DNA from: a virus | Virus record (IMG/VR): IMGVR_UViG_3300032116_000190 | Coordinates: 1-62,279 of that record | Reading direction: 5' to 3' (one strand) | Length of the DNA stretch: 62,279 nucleotides | Shown: positions 24,206-31,071 of the stretch, one piece after another | Position numbering within the stretch: position 1 is the stretch's first letter | How the letters are laid out: each line of letters begins with the position of its first letter | The notes under the pieces: generated by a model | What the model saw: only the letters and a program-made list of their open reading frames with translations | What the model was told of the DNA's origin: nothing | Databases searched by the model: none | Program-made: the position numbers and the translations under genes

Positions 24206-24220
24206 TATTTATGCTAAATA
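24206..24220. promoter_or_regulatory. Divergent late promoters in a 24-bp intergenic gap
   Basis: CATAAATA (minus, five bases before the ART-KOW start) and TAAATA (plus, four bases before the kinase start) occupy the whole gap, leaving no room for a ribosome site on either mRNA. Confidence 0.65.
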
Positions 24221-24224
24221 CATT

Positions 24225-24893
24225 ATGCGCTTTAACGAATTCTCTCAGCCTCTAGACGAAGGCGTTCACGATCCGAATATTTTCAAAGCTGTCTTTATGG
24301 CAGGATCACCCGGTTCGGGAAAAACCACAATAGCTAATAAACTATTTGCTGGCACTGGTCTCAAGTCATTGAATGTAGATGATTTCTACAACTACCTAAG
24401 ACAGTCTCAAAAAGCTACCGGCGATGCCGAGCAAGACTATTCTGCTGCTTGGGAAAAATATAGAATGAGAGAGCAAAACTATCTTGATGGTCGCTTAGGA
24501 TTGATCATTGACGGTACCGGCAAGAACCCAAATGTCATGAATGATGTTAAAACAAAGCTTGAAGAATTAGGTTACGAAACTGCTATGGTATTCGTGAACA
24601 CTACTCTTGATACTAGCCTTGAACGCACTACACGTAGATCACAAACACCCGGAAAAGACTACGGTAGACAGATTGATCCTAAGTTTGTTAAAGATACATG
24701 GCTTAGAGTGCAGAAGGGTTTAGGTCAATTGCAGAGTATCTTTGGAAATAGATTCTTCATTGTTGACAACAACAGAGGCGAACCTGATATTCAATATGTT
24801 CAGAAGTCAATGGACAAATGGCTAGGAGCTCCTCCCCAATCACACATCGCTAAAGAGTGGATCAAGAACGAGCTTCAAGCTAGACAGAAATAA
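24225..24893 (+). CDS. P-loop kinase, zeta-toxin/polynucleotide-kinase-like (222 aa)
   Basis: Walker A is GSPGSGKT (27-34), and LGLIIDGTGKNPN provides a second conserved block, then an Arg-rich lid (RTTRRSQTPGKDYGR). The N-terminal MRFNEFSQPLDEG tag resembles leaders of other late phage proteins. The fold fits zeta-toxin or PNK-like kinases that phosphorylate small molecules or 5'-OH ends. The start follows TAAATACATT with no ribosome site. The substrate is unknown. Confidence 0.7.
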   Translation: MRFNEFSQPLDEGVHDPNIFKAVFMAGSPGSGKTTIANKLFAGTGLKSLNVDDFYNYLRQSQKATGDAEQDYSAAWEKYRMREQNYLDGRLGLIIDGTGKNPNVMNDVKTKLEELGYETAMVFVNTTLDTSLERTTRRSQTPGKDYGRQIDPKFVKDTWLRVQKGLGQLQSIFGNRFFIVDNNRGEPDIQYVQKSMDKWLGAPPQSHIAKEWIKNELQARQK

Positions 24894-24894
24894 A

Positions 24895-24970
24895 TGGTGA
24901 ACCCTGCTGGACTTGAACCAGCGACACACGGATTAAAAGCCCGTTGTTCTACCTACTGAACTAAGGGTCC
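24895..24970 (-). tRNA. tRNA-Lys(TTT)
   Basis: Loop CTTTTAA, full cloverleaf, encoded CCA. It begins two bases after the stop of the convergent kinase gene. Confidence 0.92.
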
Positions 24971-24980
24971 ACATTATTTT

Positions 24981-25055
24981 TGGTGCGCCCGGGAGGATTT
25001 GAACCTCCGGCCACCGCGTTATCAGCACGGTGCTCTACCCCTGAGCTACGAGCGC
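24981..25055 (-). tRNA. tRNA-Ile(GAT)
   Basis: Canonical acceptor, loop CTGATAA, encoded CCA. Confidence 0.92.
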
Positions 25056-25062
25056 ATTATTT

Positions 25063-25347
25063 TTAATTAGTTACAACAGTAACGTCATTCTGATCTACAG
25101 TAGTATTACCCTGCGGATCGCTGTGGGTTTCGCTAGTAGTTACTGTATTACCGCAGACAGTGAAGAAAATACGAGAAGGACGACTTTCACGAAAGCCCTC
25201 TACACGAACTTCTCCTGCATAGTGCAACGTGCAACCTGCGGGAAGAGAACCCTGAACTTTCATCATATCCGCTGACTGATCCTGCCTATTAGCAGAACAG
25301 GCCGTAAGAGCAAACATAGAAACAAGAACAATAGCAATCTTCTTCAT
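25063..25347 (-). CDS. Lipoprotein (94 aa)
   Basis: The signal MKKIAIVLVSMFALTAC places the lipidated Cys at residue 17. The mature part is a small beta-rich domain with two cysteines (GCTLHY, FTVCGN) that could pair. Phage lipoproteins often block receptors or DNA injection of rivals; that role is an inference. Confidence 0.75.
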   Translation of the reverse strand: MKKIAIVLVSMFALTACSANRQDQSADMMKVQGSLPAGCTLHYAGEVRVEGFRESRPSRIFFTVCGNTVTTSETHSDPQGNTTVDQNDVTVVTN

Positions 25348-25362
25348 ACTTCACCTATTAAT

Positions 25363-25444
25363 TGGAGCACCGGGTAGGAATCGAACCTACTTCACTTGCG
25401 TAGCGGATTTGCAGTCCACCGCATTCCCAATCTGCCACCGATGC
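25363..25444 (-). tRNA. tRNA-Cys(GCA)
   Basis: Loop CTGCAAA, enlarged variable region, encoded CCA, disc base U73 as in bacterial tRNA-Cys. Confidence 0.9.
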
Positions 25445-25462
25445 ATTAAACTTTATAGATTT

Positions 25463-25491
25463 GTTATATCAACATTCAGGACGAATGTCAA
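25463..25491 (-). promoter_or_regulatory. Promoter of tRNA-Cys
   Basis: TTGACA, 17 bp, TATAAC. Confidence 0.8.
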
Positions 25492-25510
25492 CCGTTATTT
25501 TCAAAAAACT

Positions 25511-25600
25511 TGGCGGAGAGTGAGGGATTCGAACCCTCGGTACCTTTTACAGTACGTCTCGTTAGCAATGAGGTGGTTTCAGCCGCTCACCCAACTCTCC
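25511..25600 (-). tRNA. tRNA-Ser(GCT)
   Basis: Class II with long variable arm, loop TTGCTAA, G73, encoded CCA. Two mismatches at the ends of the anticodon stem. Confidence 0.88.
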
Positions 25601-25606
25601 GTATCT

Positions 25607-25990
25607 TTATATATTTAGATGCTGTTTAGCGTTTTCAATATAACCTTCAATTCGTTCCTTACCGACAGGATTCATAGAGTGAACTACGTATCGGGGAAAC
25701 TTAAAGCCATTGTCAGCACAATAATCAACTAACCATTTAGCACAATCATATCCAGTCTTTTCAGGACCATAATCGGCTTCTTTGCCTTCTGTTTCTGCAA
25801 GCATTGCAACATAGTGCTGGTCAGCAAGGTCATGATCAAAGCAAACGAACATAGGAACACCATACGTAGTTACTTGCTTTACAAAGCCTTCATAGCCACG
25901 AATGATATAGATTGTCTCGTACCGAGGGAATTGAACCCAATCAACTTTGTCGGGCATTCGCTCATCATCTAAAAACAGTACGTAAGACAT
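25607..25990 (-). CDS. Cyclic-phosphate-processing receiver-like (cREC) protein
   Basis: The 127-residue sequence follows the cREC pattern: LFLDDERMP at the N terminus, CFDHDLAD in the middle, KTGYDCAKWLVDYC, then VHSMNPVGKERI. This receiver-like family was defined by comparative genomics of RNA-repair systems, where it is thought to act on cyclic-phosphate RNA ends. RtcB and HAD genes in the same array support that context. Biochemistry of the family is not established to my knowledge. Confidence 0.75.
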   Translation of the reverse strand: MSYVLFLDDERMPDKVDWVQFPRYETIYIIRGYEGFVKQVTTYGVPMFVCFDHDLADQHYVAMLAETEGKEADYGPEKTGYDCAKWLVDYCADNGFKFPRYVVHSMNPVGKERIEGYIENAKQHLNI

Positions 25991-26006
25991 TTATATTCCT
26001 AATAGT

Positions 26007-26096
26007 TGGCGGAAGCGGTGAGATTCGAACTCACGGTACCTTTTAGAGTACGGCAGTTTTCAAGACTGCAGGCATAAACCACTCGCCCACGCTTCC
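26007..26096 (-). tRNA. tRNA-Ser(TGA)
   Basis: Class II, loop CTTGAAA, long variable arm, encoded CCA. Confidence 0.92.
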
Positions 26097-26106
26097 GTGT
26101 TAATAT

Positions 26107-26610
26107 TTATGTAGAGGGAGAGACAGCAGACTTTTTCTGCTTGTACGAACGGTCGTATTCTCTACCTTTACCGTTATTCTTGCTTTTATATGTTGGCTGT
26201 TGCGAATCGCAGTTGCAGCACAACAATCTAAAGTTTTCAATTCTGTTGTCTGTGCTATCACCTGAGATATGGTCACAAACTAACGGAGCAGGATGCCCCA
26301 TCCATTCTGTTATACCACACTCACTGCATTTATGCCCCTGGGTATGTATTAGATAATACTTCGCTGTTCTTCTAGCAGCAGGTTCTGAATACGCTGATAA
26401 TGCGCCTGACTCTACTGCATCAATTACACGCTTTAGTACCTTTTCGGGCTGTTTTTTACCAGCATTCCAAGGAACTATACCCTTCTTAGCACCTGCATTA
26501 GGTGATCGTACTCTAGTAATCTTGTTAGGATTAGCAGCGCAAGAATTTTGGTGTGCTACTAAACCACCCTTATTACTGATTTCTCTCTCACAGAATTGAC
26601 ATTTCATCAT
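26107..26610 (-). CDS. HNH homing endonuclease (167 aa)
   Basis: An N-terminal CxxC zinc finger (CQFCERE, later H and C) is followed by a C-terminal HNH: CSECG, VCDHISGDSTDNRIENFRLLCCNCD. It lies as an insert between tRNA genes, a common niche for homing genes. Late-type TAAATA and AAGGAG precede the start. Confidence 0.85.
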   Translation of the reverse strand: MMKCQFCEREISNKGGLVAHQNSCAANPNKITRVRSPNAGAKKGIVPWNAGKKQPEKVLKRVIDAVESGALSAYSEPAARRTAKYYLIHTQGHKCSECGITEWMGHPAPLVCDHISGDSTDNRIENFRLLCCNCDSQQPTYKSKNNGKGREYDRSYKQKKSAVSPST

Positions 26611-26681
26611 TCGTCTCCTTAATACTATTTATGCATTAACGCAAATAAACAGCATTTAAGAGCGATTATCCACAAGAAAGA

Positions 26682-26756
26682 TGGTGCTCCCGGCAGGACT
26701 CGAACCCACAACCTAGCCGTTATGAGCGGCCAGCTCTACCTTTGAGCTACAAGAGC
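26682..26756 (-). tRNA. tRNA with CAT anticodon (Met or Ile2)
   Basis: Loop CTCATAA, paired acceptor, encoded CCA. As the third CAT tRNA in the array, it could be the lysidine-modified Ile2 for AUA codons. Confidence 0.85.
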
Positions 26757-26764
26757 ATTTAAAC

Positions 26765-26850
26765 TGGTGCGCAGGGCTGGATTCGAACCAGCGTAGCATT
26801 GCTGCGGCAGATTTACAGTCTGCTGGTATTAACCACTCACCCACCTACGC
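26765..26850 (-). tRNA. tRNA-Tyr(GTA)
   Basis: Class II, loop CTGTAAA, long variable arm, encoded CCA. Confidence 0.92.
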
Positions 26851-26858
26851 ATAAAACT

Positions 26859-27089
26859 TTATAGAAACTGATGGAGCCAACCATCAGCAAAACTTTTTAC
26901 CTCATCGTCTGCGGCAAAATATGCATCCACATCGTTGATTGCGTCAATAGTGTCAAGGATATCTTCATCATCAACACCTTGTTTACGCAAACTGTCTAGA
27001 TAAGCAGTGAGACTAGGCGGAATTTCCTGCACTCCCTGTTGTTCTACAACGTTCTTCTTACCAAACTCAACATGAATTACATTGCTCAT
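26859..27089 (-). CDS. Small acidic protein (76 aa)
   Basis: MSNVIHVEFGKKN with an Asp-rich second half (DDEDILDTIDAINDVDAYF). AAGGAG precedes the ATG. It directly follows the lipoprotein gene. Function unknown. Confidence 0.65.
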   Translation of the reverse strand: MSNVIHVEFGKKNVVEQQGVQEIPPSLTAYLDSLRKQGVDDEDILDTIDAINDVDAYFAADDEVKSFADGWLHQFL

Positions 27090-27106
27090 GATTGGCTCCT
27101 TGAGAC

Positions 27107-27277
27107 TTAGTTAGGAGAAACAGTAGCTTCTGATTCTGCGCCAGTCTCTGTAGTAGCGCCATTATCAGCGCCAGCAGGCGCCTCAGTTGCAGGGGCCTCA
27201 GCAGGTGCTTCTTCCTTGCTGCAAGCAGCGAGAGTAGTAAATGCTGCAATAGCAGCGATAGTTGCGATCTTCTTCAT
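27107..27277 (-). CDS. Small Ala/Glu-rich lipoprotein (56 aa)
   Basis: MKKIATIAAIAAFTTLAAC is a typical lipoprotein signal with Cys19. The mature part is a disordered Glu/Ala/Pro/Thr tail. Two phage lipoproteins in one array is notable. The gene is short and read in a different frame from a longer, low-quality overlapping frame. Confidence 0.7.
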   Translation of the reverse strand: MKKIATIAAIAAFTTLAACSKEEAPAEAPATEAPAGADNGATTETGAESEATVSPN

Positions 27278-27298
27278 ATTCTCTTTTCTTTCTCTAAT

Positions 27299-27374
27299 TG
27301 GTGACCCCTACGGGATTCGAACCCGTGTCGTTGCCGTGAAAGGGCAGTGTCCTAGGCCTCTAGACGAAGGGGCC
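27299..27374 (-). tRNA. tRNA-Glu(TTC), copy 1
   Basis: Loop CTTTCAC, GTTCGAATC T-loop, encoded CCA. Confidence 0.92.
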
Positions 27375-27449
27375 AAATAATAAAAGTGTTTGAGGAGCTA
27401 ACCGTGACTCCTCACGTGCCTATTAGGTAGCAACCCCATATCGTAAACT

Positions 27450-27535
27450 TGGTACGAGTAGCCGGACTCGAACCGGCACGTCCAAAGGACACAAGATTTT
27501 AAGTCTCGGGCGTCTACCTATTCCGCCATACTCGC
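27450..27535 (-). tRNA. tRNA-Leu(TAA)
   Basis: Class II, loop CTTAAAA, encoded CCA. Confidence 0.92.
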
Positions 27536-27539
27536 ATAT

Positions 27540-27566
27540 CAAACTAAAAAATCAAATGATTTTTTG
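27540..27566 (-). terminator. A/T-rich hairpin with T run
   Basis: AAAAAATCA/TGATTTTTT hairpin followed by AGTTT on the minus strand, directly after the double-T-arm RNA. It is a weak terminator candidate, and its A/T tract can alternatively extend the closing stem of that RNA. Confidence 0.4.
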
Positions 27567-27654
27567 ATATATGCTGCAAGGGAATCGAACCCTTTCACAC
27601 CAGCTACTCAGTTGCATAGGAATCGAACCTATAAGAACCATCACAGCGTATATC
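27566..27654 (-). ncRNA. Double T-arm RNA (tRNA-like three-way junction)
   Basis: An 11-bp closing stem (one C-A mismatch) encloses two hairpins, each an exact copy of a tRNA T arm: TAGG-TTCGATT-CCTA and AAGGG-TTCGATT-CCCTT. There is no anticodon arm. A consensus promoter and a boxA leader lie just upstream. It looks like a dedicated small RNA or the fused remains of two tRNAs. Confidence 0.55.
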
Positions 27655-27665
27655 AAAAAAATCAA

Positions 27666-27702
27666 CAATGTCAAAGAACAGTCAATTGCTTGACTATGTT
27701 CT
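27666..27702 (-). promoter_or_regulatory. boxB-like hairpin plus boxA (second leader)
   Basis: Transcript start near 27697; hairpin AGAACA..GTCAA with a GCAA loop (27675-27702), then TGTTCTTTGACATTG (27680-27666). Confidence 0.6.
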
Positions 27703-27703
27703 G

Positions 27704-27732
27704 AATATACGACATGTTAGGATGAATGTCAA
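27704..27732 (-). promoter_or_regulatory. Promoter of the double T-arm RNA
   Basis: TTGACA, 17 bp, TATATT, with A/T tracts upstream of the -35. Confidence 0.8.
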
Positions 27733-27751
27733 GAAGTTTTTTCAAAAAGTT

Positions 27752-27826
27752 TGGCACAGGTGCCAGGATTTGAACCCGGACGAACGGTTTTGGAGACCGT
27801 CATGCTACCGTTAACATCACACCTGC
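27752..27826 (-). tRNA. tRNA-Trp(CCA), copy 1
   Basis: Loop CTCCAAA, G73, encoded CCA. Confidence 0.9.
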
Positions 27827-27834
27827 ACGAAATT

Positions 27835-28236
27835 TTAAAAGTGAATTACACCTGAGTCAATGACCGGATGCTCATCATCTGTGCGATCAACTACAGTATA
27901 TGTAATCTTAGTTGTACCGAACTCCTTGAGCATTTCAGCAACATCTTCTAGCTGAAAGTCTTTGCAACTGTAAAGATCAAACTTATAGAAAGCTGGCTTG
28001 TCGTCCTCGCTCCCCCAAAAATGTATACTACTATGACTAGTAGTGATTCCTACCATTCCAGTAACGCCTTCGTTACCTTCATCATCACACCAGACGCAAA
28101 TAGGATCAATTAGCACCTTCATATCCACTGCTTCTACCAAACGGAGAAACCAATCGTGAAGTGCGGGGACGAATGCAGGGCCGGGTGCCTCTGCTAGGTA
28201 TCCTGTGATAAGGACATGCTTATTAACTTGAGCCAA
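27835..28236 (-). CDS. speD: S-adenosylmethionine decarboxylase-like (SpeD/SpeH)
   Basis: At 133 residues it matches the short SpeH length. GVTGMVGITTSHSSIHFWGSE holds the Ser that self-cleaves to a pyruvoyl group, and FDLYSCKDF the catalytic Cys. The product, decarboxylated SAM, feeds spermidine synthesis. MetK at 51.3 kb supplies SAM. The residue before the processing Ser is Thr instead of the usual Glu, so processing should be tested. Confidence 0.75.
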   Translation of the reverse strand: MAQVNKHVLITGYLAEAPGPAFVPALHDWFLRLVEAVDMKVLIDPICVWCDDEGNEGVTGMVGITTSHSSIHFWGSEDDKPAFYKFDLYSCKDFQLEDVAEMLKEFGTTKITYTVVDRTDDEHPVIDSGVIHF

Positions 28237-28337
28237 CTCATAAAACCTTTCGTTTCAATTTTACTGTCAGACAGCGAAATAATATTTATCACAAAAGGAA
28301 AAACTACAGATATTAAATCTGTAGTTCTTCTTGAATA

Positions 28338-28412
28338 TGGTACCTCGTGACGGGATTGAACCGCCGGCCTTGACCGTGTAAAGGTCCTGCTCTACCGCTG
28401 AGCTAACGAGGC
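28338..28412 (-). tRNA. tRNA-Val(TAC)
   Basis: Loop TTTACAC, encoded CCA, G1-U72 wobble. Confidence 0.9.
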
Positions 28413-28420
28413 TCTATATA

Positions 28421-28497
<77 letters not shown>

Positions 28498-28508
28498 TAC
28501 TAAACTCT

Positions 28509-28580
28509 GTGTAGCATTTTAGACTGCGCTACACGACAGTGGGGCTATCACCCTCGCCAGATACTTTTTGAGGAAGTATC
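28509..28580 (-). other. Structured spacer RNA, two perfect 7-bp hairpins
   Basis: GTGTAGC/GCTACAC (28509-28534) and GATACTT/AAGTATC (28560-28580) lie between tRNA-Pro and tRNA-Ala. No gene present. Confidence 0.55.
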
Positions 28581-28591
28581 AAACCTATCTT

Positions 28592-28667
28592 TGGTGGAGA
28601 ATAGCGGGATCGAACCGCTGACCTCCTGAATGCAAATCAGGCGCTCTCCCATCTGAGCTAATTCCCC
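28592..28667 (-). tRNA. tRNA-Ala(TGC)
   Basis: Loop TTTGCAT, encoded CCA. The acceptor lacks a G3-U70 in the 5' sense but has G3-U70 by pairing G3 with U70, the alanine identity element. Confidence 0.9.
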
Positions 28668-28710
28668 ATGAAACTATTTATAACTTACTAATATCCTCAA
28701 ACAAAAAGAA

Positions 28711-28787
28711 TGGCGACCCCGGCAGGGCTCGAACCTGCAACCCCAAGTTTAGAAGACTCGTACTCTATCCAGTTGAGCTACGGGGCC
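28711..28787 (-). tRNA. tRNA-Arg(TCT)
   Basis: Loop CTTCTAA, encoded CCA, G73. Confidence 0.92.
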
Positions 28788-28805
28788 AATCTCTAATTCT
28801 TTATC

Positions 28806-28834
28806 AATATAGTATGTCTTAAAGGAAAAGTCAA
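28806..28834 (-). promoter_or_regulatory. Promoter of tRNA-Arg(TCT)
   Basis: TTGACT, 17 bp, TATATT. Confidence 0.65.
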
Positions 28835-28867
28835 CAGTTTTTTGCCGTTGACTTAACCTTTTTTGTA

Positions 28868-28943
28868 TGGTGCCCGCAGACGGATTCGAACCGCCGACCT
28901 ACTGCTTACAAGGCAGTTGCGCTACCAGCTGTGCCATACGGGC
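28868..28943 (-). tRNA. tRNA-Thr(TGT)
   Basis: Loop CTTGTAA, encoded CCA. Confidence 0.92.
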
Positions 28944-28949
28944 AATATT

Positions 28950-29024
28950 TGGCTCCCTGAGTAGGATTCGAACCTACGACCAATTGATTAACAGTCAACT
29001 GCGCTACCGCTGCGCCATCAGGGA
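28950..29024 (-). tRNA. tRNA-Asn(GTT), copy 1
   Basis: Loop CTGTTAA, U1-A72, G73, encoded CCA. Confidence 0.92.
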
Positions 29025-29050
29025 ATGAACTGTTTGAACTATTTAATCTG

Positions 29051-29079
29051 CTTATAGCAGCTTGACAAATAAATGTCAA
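29051..29079 (-). promoter_or_regulatory. Promoter of tRNA-Asn
   Basis: TTGACA, 17 bp, TATAAG; the -35 overlaps the stop of the HNH gene. Confidence 0.8.
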
Positions 29080-29642
29080 GCCGCTAATTGCAAGATTCTA
29101 CTGTGCTTTGGGACACCTGAAATCAAGTAGTCCATCTGATCTGCAAGAATACTGCGATTCTGCAAAATCAAACTCTCATAGTGATTCGGCTCGTAGGGGA
29201 CATATCTCAATTCCATACCCGATTCCTTAAGAGACTTACAGCCCTTCTTTTGGTTACAGTTAAAGCAAGCAGTAACAACGTTCATCCACGTGTCCTCACC
29301 ACCGTGGTAACGAGGAACAATGTGGTCACGACTCAAATCATACTTGCTTACAAAGTGCTTTCCACAGTAAGCACAGATATGACGGTCACGAGCGAACAAC
29401 GTTTGGTTAGTCAAGATGACCTTGTTGTGCTTCTTGAAATCAAAGCCATTACCCTTAACAGCGATAATACTGGGAGTCTCAAGATAACTCTGCTCACCGT
29501 TGCTTTGAATACCACCGCGGTATCTGGCAACTACATCACCTAGAGTCCATGCTACCAGGTTCTTTGCGTGATACGAAATTGCTTCGTCGTGGGAGACCCA
29601 CGTGCGCGGGATACCCGATATGTCTAAGGCTAGTACTGCCAT
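29076..29642 (-). CDS. HNH endonuclease (188 aa)
   Basis: The HNH core is CAYCGKHF, LSRDHIVPRYHGGEDTWMNVVTACFNCN, KKGCKS, resembling McrA-like HNH enzymes. A Leu/Tyr-rich C-terminal tail follows. AGGAG and a TAAATA lie upstream. It may be a free-standing homing nuclease or a DNA-processing enzyme. Confidence 0.85.
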   Translation of the reverse strand: MAVLALDISGIPRTWVSHDEAISYHAKNLVAWTLGDVVARYRGGIQSNGEQSYLETPSIIAVKGNGFDFKKHNKVILTNQTLFARDRHICAYCGKHFVSKYDLSRDHIVPRYHGGEDTWMNVVTACFNCNQKKGCKSLKESGMELRYVPYEPNHYESLILQNRSILADQMDYLISGVPKHSRILQLAA

Positions 29643-29719
29643 GTTATGCTCCTGTCTGTAAAAATATTTAGACTGTCATTATTATATACACTATGATTGG
29701 ACTTAATGCAACCATAATT

Positions 29720-29727
29720 TATAAATA
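29720..29727 (+). promoter_or_regulatory. Late-promoter consensus on the + strand, antisense to tRNAs
   Basis: TATAAATA followed by CATTATC, almost the TAAATACATTATG start motif seen elsewhere. No rightward gene follows; it points against the tRNA-Leu and Ile genes. Confidence 0.35.
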
Positions 29728-29749
29728 CATTATCAGCCTTGTAAAAAAC

Positions 29750-29835
29750 TGGTGCCCAAGAAAAGACTCGAACTTTCACGGGCTTTCGCCCACAACGACC
29801 TCAACGTTGCGTGTCTACCATTCCACCACCTGGGC
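29750..29835 (-). tRNA. tRNA-Leu(GAG)
   Basis: Class II, loop TTGAGGT, encoded CCA. Confidence 0.92.
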
Positions 29836-29843
29836 AATTAATT

Positions 29844-29934
29844 TGGTACTCCTGCTCGGATTTGAACCGAGACCGTCCCCTAATCTGGGCTCCGGGATAT
29901 AAATCCGGCCGCTCTACCGTTAAGCTACAGGAGT
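29844..29934 (-). tRNA. Class II tRNA with UAU anticodon (atypical)
   Basis: Acceptor (A1-U72), T arm and CCA are sound. The anticodon loop reads TTTATAT (UAU, Ile for AUA), flanked by an A31xC39 mismatch. The variable arm is about 20 nt and pairs CCC/GGG, normal for Leu/Ser/Tyr but not Ile. There is an extra base between D and anticodon stems. Confidence 0.6.
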
Positions 29935-29935
29935 A

Positions 29936-30589
29936 TTAGATTTTAAATGTGAATGCAAAACTAAGCGTGTTATCTTCACGCCAGTCTTTCGTGTACAAGT
30001 CTTGAATTGAAAAACTCGTCTTCTCTGAAAGCTTGTATTTTATTTCTGCTCTATTCTGAATGAAGGTTCTTGAACCCTGCTCAATCAAAAATTGATTGCT
30101 TACAGTAAGCTTCTTGTTTAACTTATGACTAATCCATAAGCTTTCACGAACTACTATGTCGCTATATCCACCTGTACCGTGCTTGTAACCTACACTAAGT
30201 TCATTAGATATTCTAGTTCTATCGTTCTTTACGATTCTAAACCCGTGTCCGATGCTATAAACTACTTGATCTTCTGCAAATGTTCTAGGATCATGTCTAT
30301 AGCGAATACCGACTTGAACATAATGGTCGGGATGAATGTCCTGATTGATCTTAGCAAAAGCGTTGATCTGCTCTCTAGAAGCTACGCCATTACTACTCTT
30401 GTATAGAATGTCACTTTCAAATGAATATTCTCTAGGACCTGTGTCAGTAACATGTTTGAAGGCTCCAGTGAGTACGATGTTATCATCATTGATAATCGTG
30501 CCACCTAACGAACCTGATGTTTCTCTCTCAACCTGTGCATGTGCAGGGAAAGAGAATAGTAATGCTATTGCTAAAATAAGTTTTTTCAT
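29936..30589 (-). CDS. Outer-membrane beta-barrel protein, DUF481-like (217 aa)
   Basis: A signal peptide (MKKLILAIALLFSFPAHA, cleavage after residue 18) precedes alternating amphipathic strands rich in Tyr/Arg/Ser (EYSFESDILYK, YVQVGIRYRHD, ISNELSVGYKH) and an aromatic C-terminal strand (LSFAFTFKI), the usual barrel signature. The layout resembles the DUF481/YdiY family. GGGAGACAAT precedes the ATG. A phage-coded porin-like barrel could alter the host surface; this is inference. Confidence 0.7.
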   Translation of the reverse strand: MKKLILAIALLFSFPAHAQVERETSGSLGGTIINDDNIVLTGAFKHVTDTGPREYSFESDILYKSSNGVASREQINAFAKINQDIHPDHYVQVGIRYRHDPRTFAEDQVVYSIGHGFRIVKNDRTRISNELSVGYKHGTGGYSDIVVRESLWISHKLNKKLTVSNQFLIEQGSRTFIQNRAEIKYKLSEKTSFSIQDLYTKDWREDNTLSFAFTFKI

Positions 30590-30619
30590 TATTGTCTCCC
30601 ACATTACTATTTAGTAATA

Positions 30620-30695
30620 TGGTGCTCTATACAGGAGTCGAACCTGTTATCTCCGGGTTACGAATCCGGCGCATCGCCAGCAATGCTTATAGAGC
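30620..30695 (-). tRNA. tRNA-Thr(CGT)
   Basis: Loop TTCGTAA, encoded CCA; A31xC39 mismatch. Confidence 0.88.
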
Positions 30696-30703
30696 ATTGA
30701 ATA

Positions 30704-30711
30704 TATTTATA
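30704..30711 (-). promoter_or_regulatory. Perfect T4-type late promoter before tRNA-Thr(CGT)
   Basis: TATAAATA reading leftward, nine bases from the tRNA 5' end. It suggests that this tRNA is also made late. Confidence 0.6.
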
Positions 30712-30970
30712 ATGGGCCTGTCACCACAACATTGACAGCATTACCGAGAAATTAAAGGGCCCTCTCAGTAGGGTACGTTGTTGAAGTCGTTGTCAGGCGG
30801 TTTCTATGTTGCGTACTTGCACCGTCACCCTTTACAAAGATTCAAACGGCCATTCTAGCCTCTGTGACTATTACTTCCAACACCCATTACAAACTTGATG
30901 TAGCGACCCAGCTTCCGTATGTACGTGCGACTTCTGGGATATACCGTACAGCTACGCTACAAACTCTAAA
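30712..30970 (-). other. Untranslated, probably structured spacer
   Basis: No gene is seen in 260 bases. The minus strand can close a GTAGCG/CGCTAC stem with inner pairing near 30890-30955. It may form one RNA with the adjacent tRNA-like element. Confidence 0.4.
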
Positions 30971-31067
30971 TGCAACGTTGGGAATCGAACCCAACTCCTG
31001 GCCTCTTGATGCCTACCCATCCTTCCGGACTCTCGGACTTCCTGTGCTACCATTACACCACGCTGCA
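30971..31067 (-). pseudogene. tRNA-like element with aberrant anticodon region
   Basis: A 7-bp acceptor, a normal D arm (GTGTAATGGTAGCAC) and a normal T arm flank about 48 bases that do not form a standard anticodon arm. CCA is not encoded. Either a decayed tRNA or a tRNA-like domain of a longer RNA. Confidence 0.5.
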
Positions 31068-31071
31068 ATAT

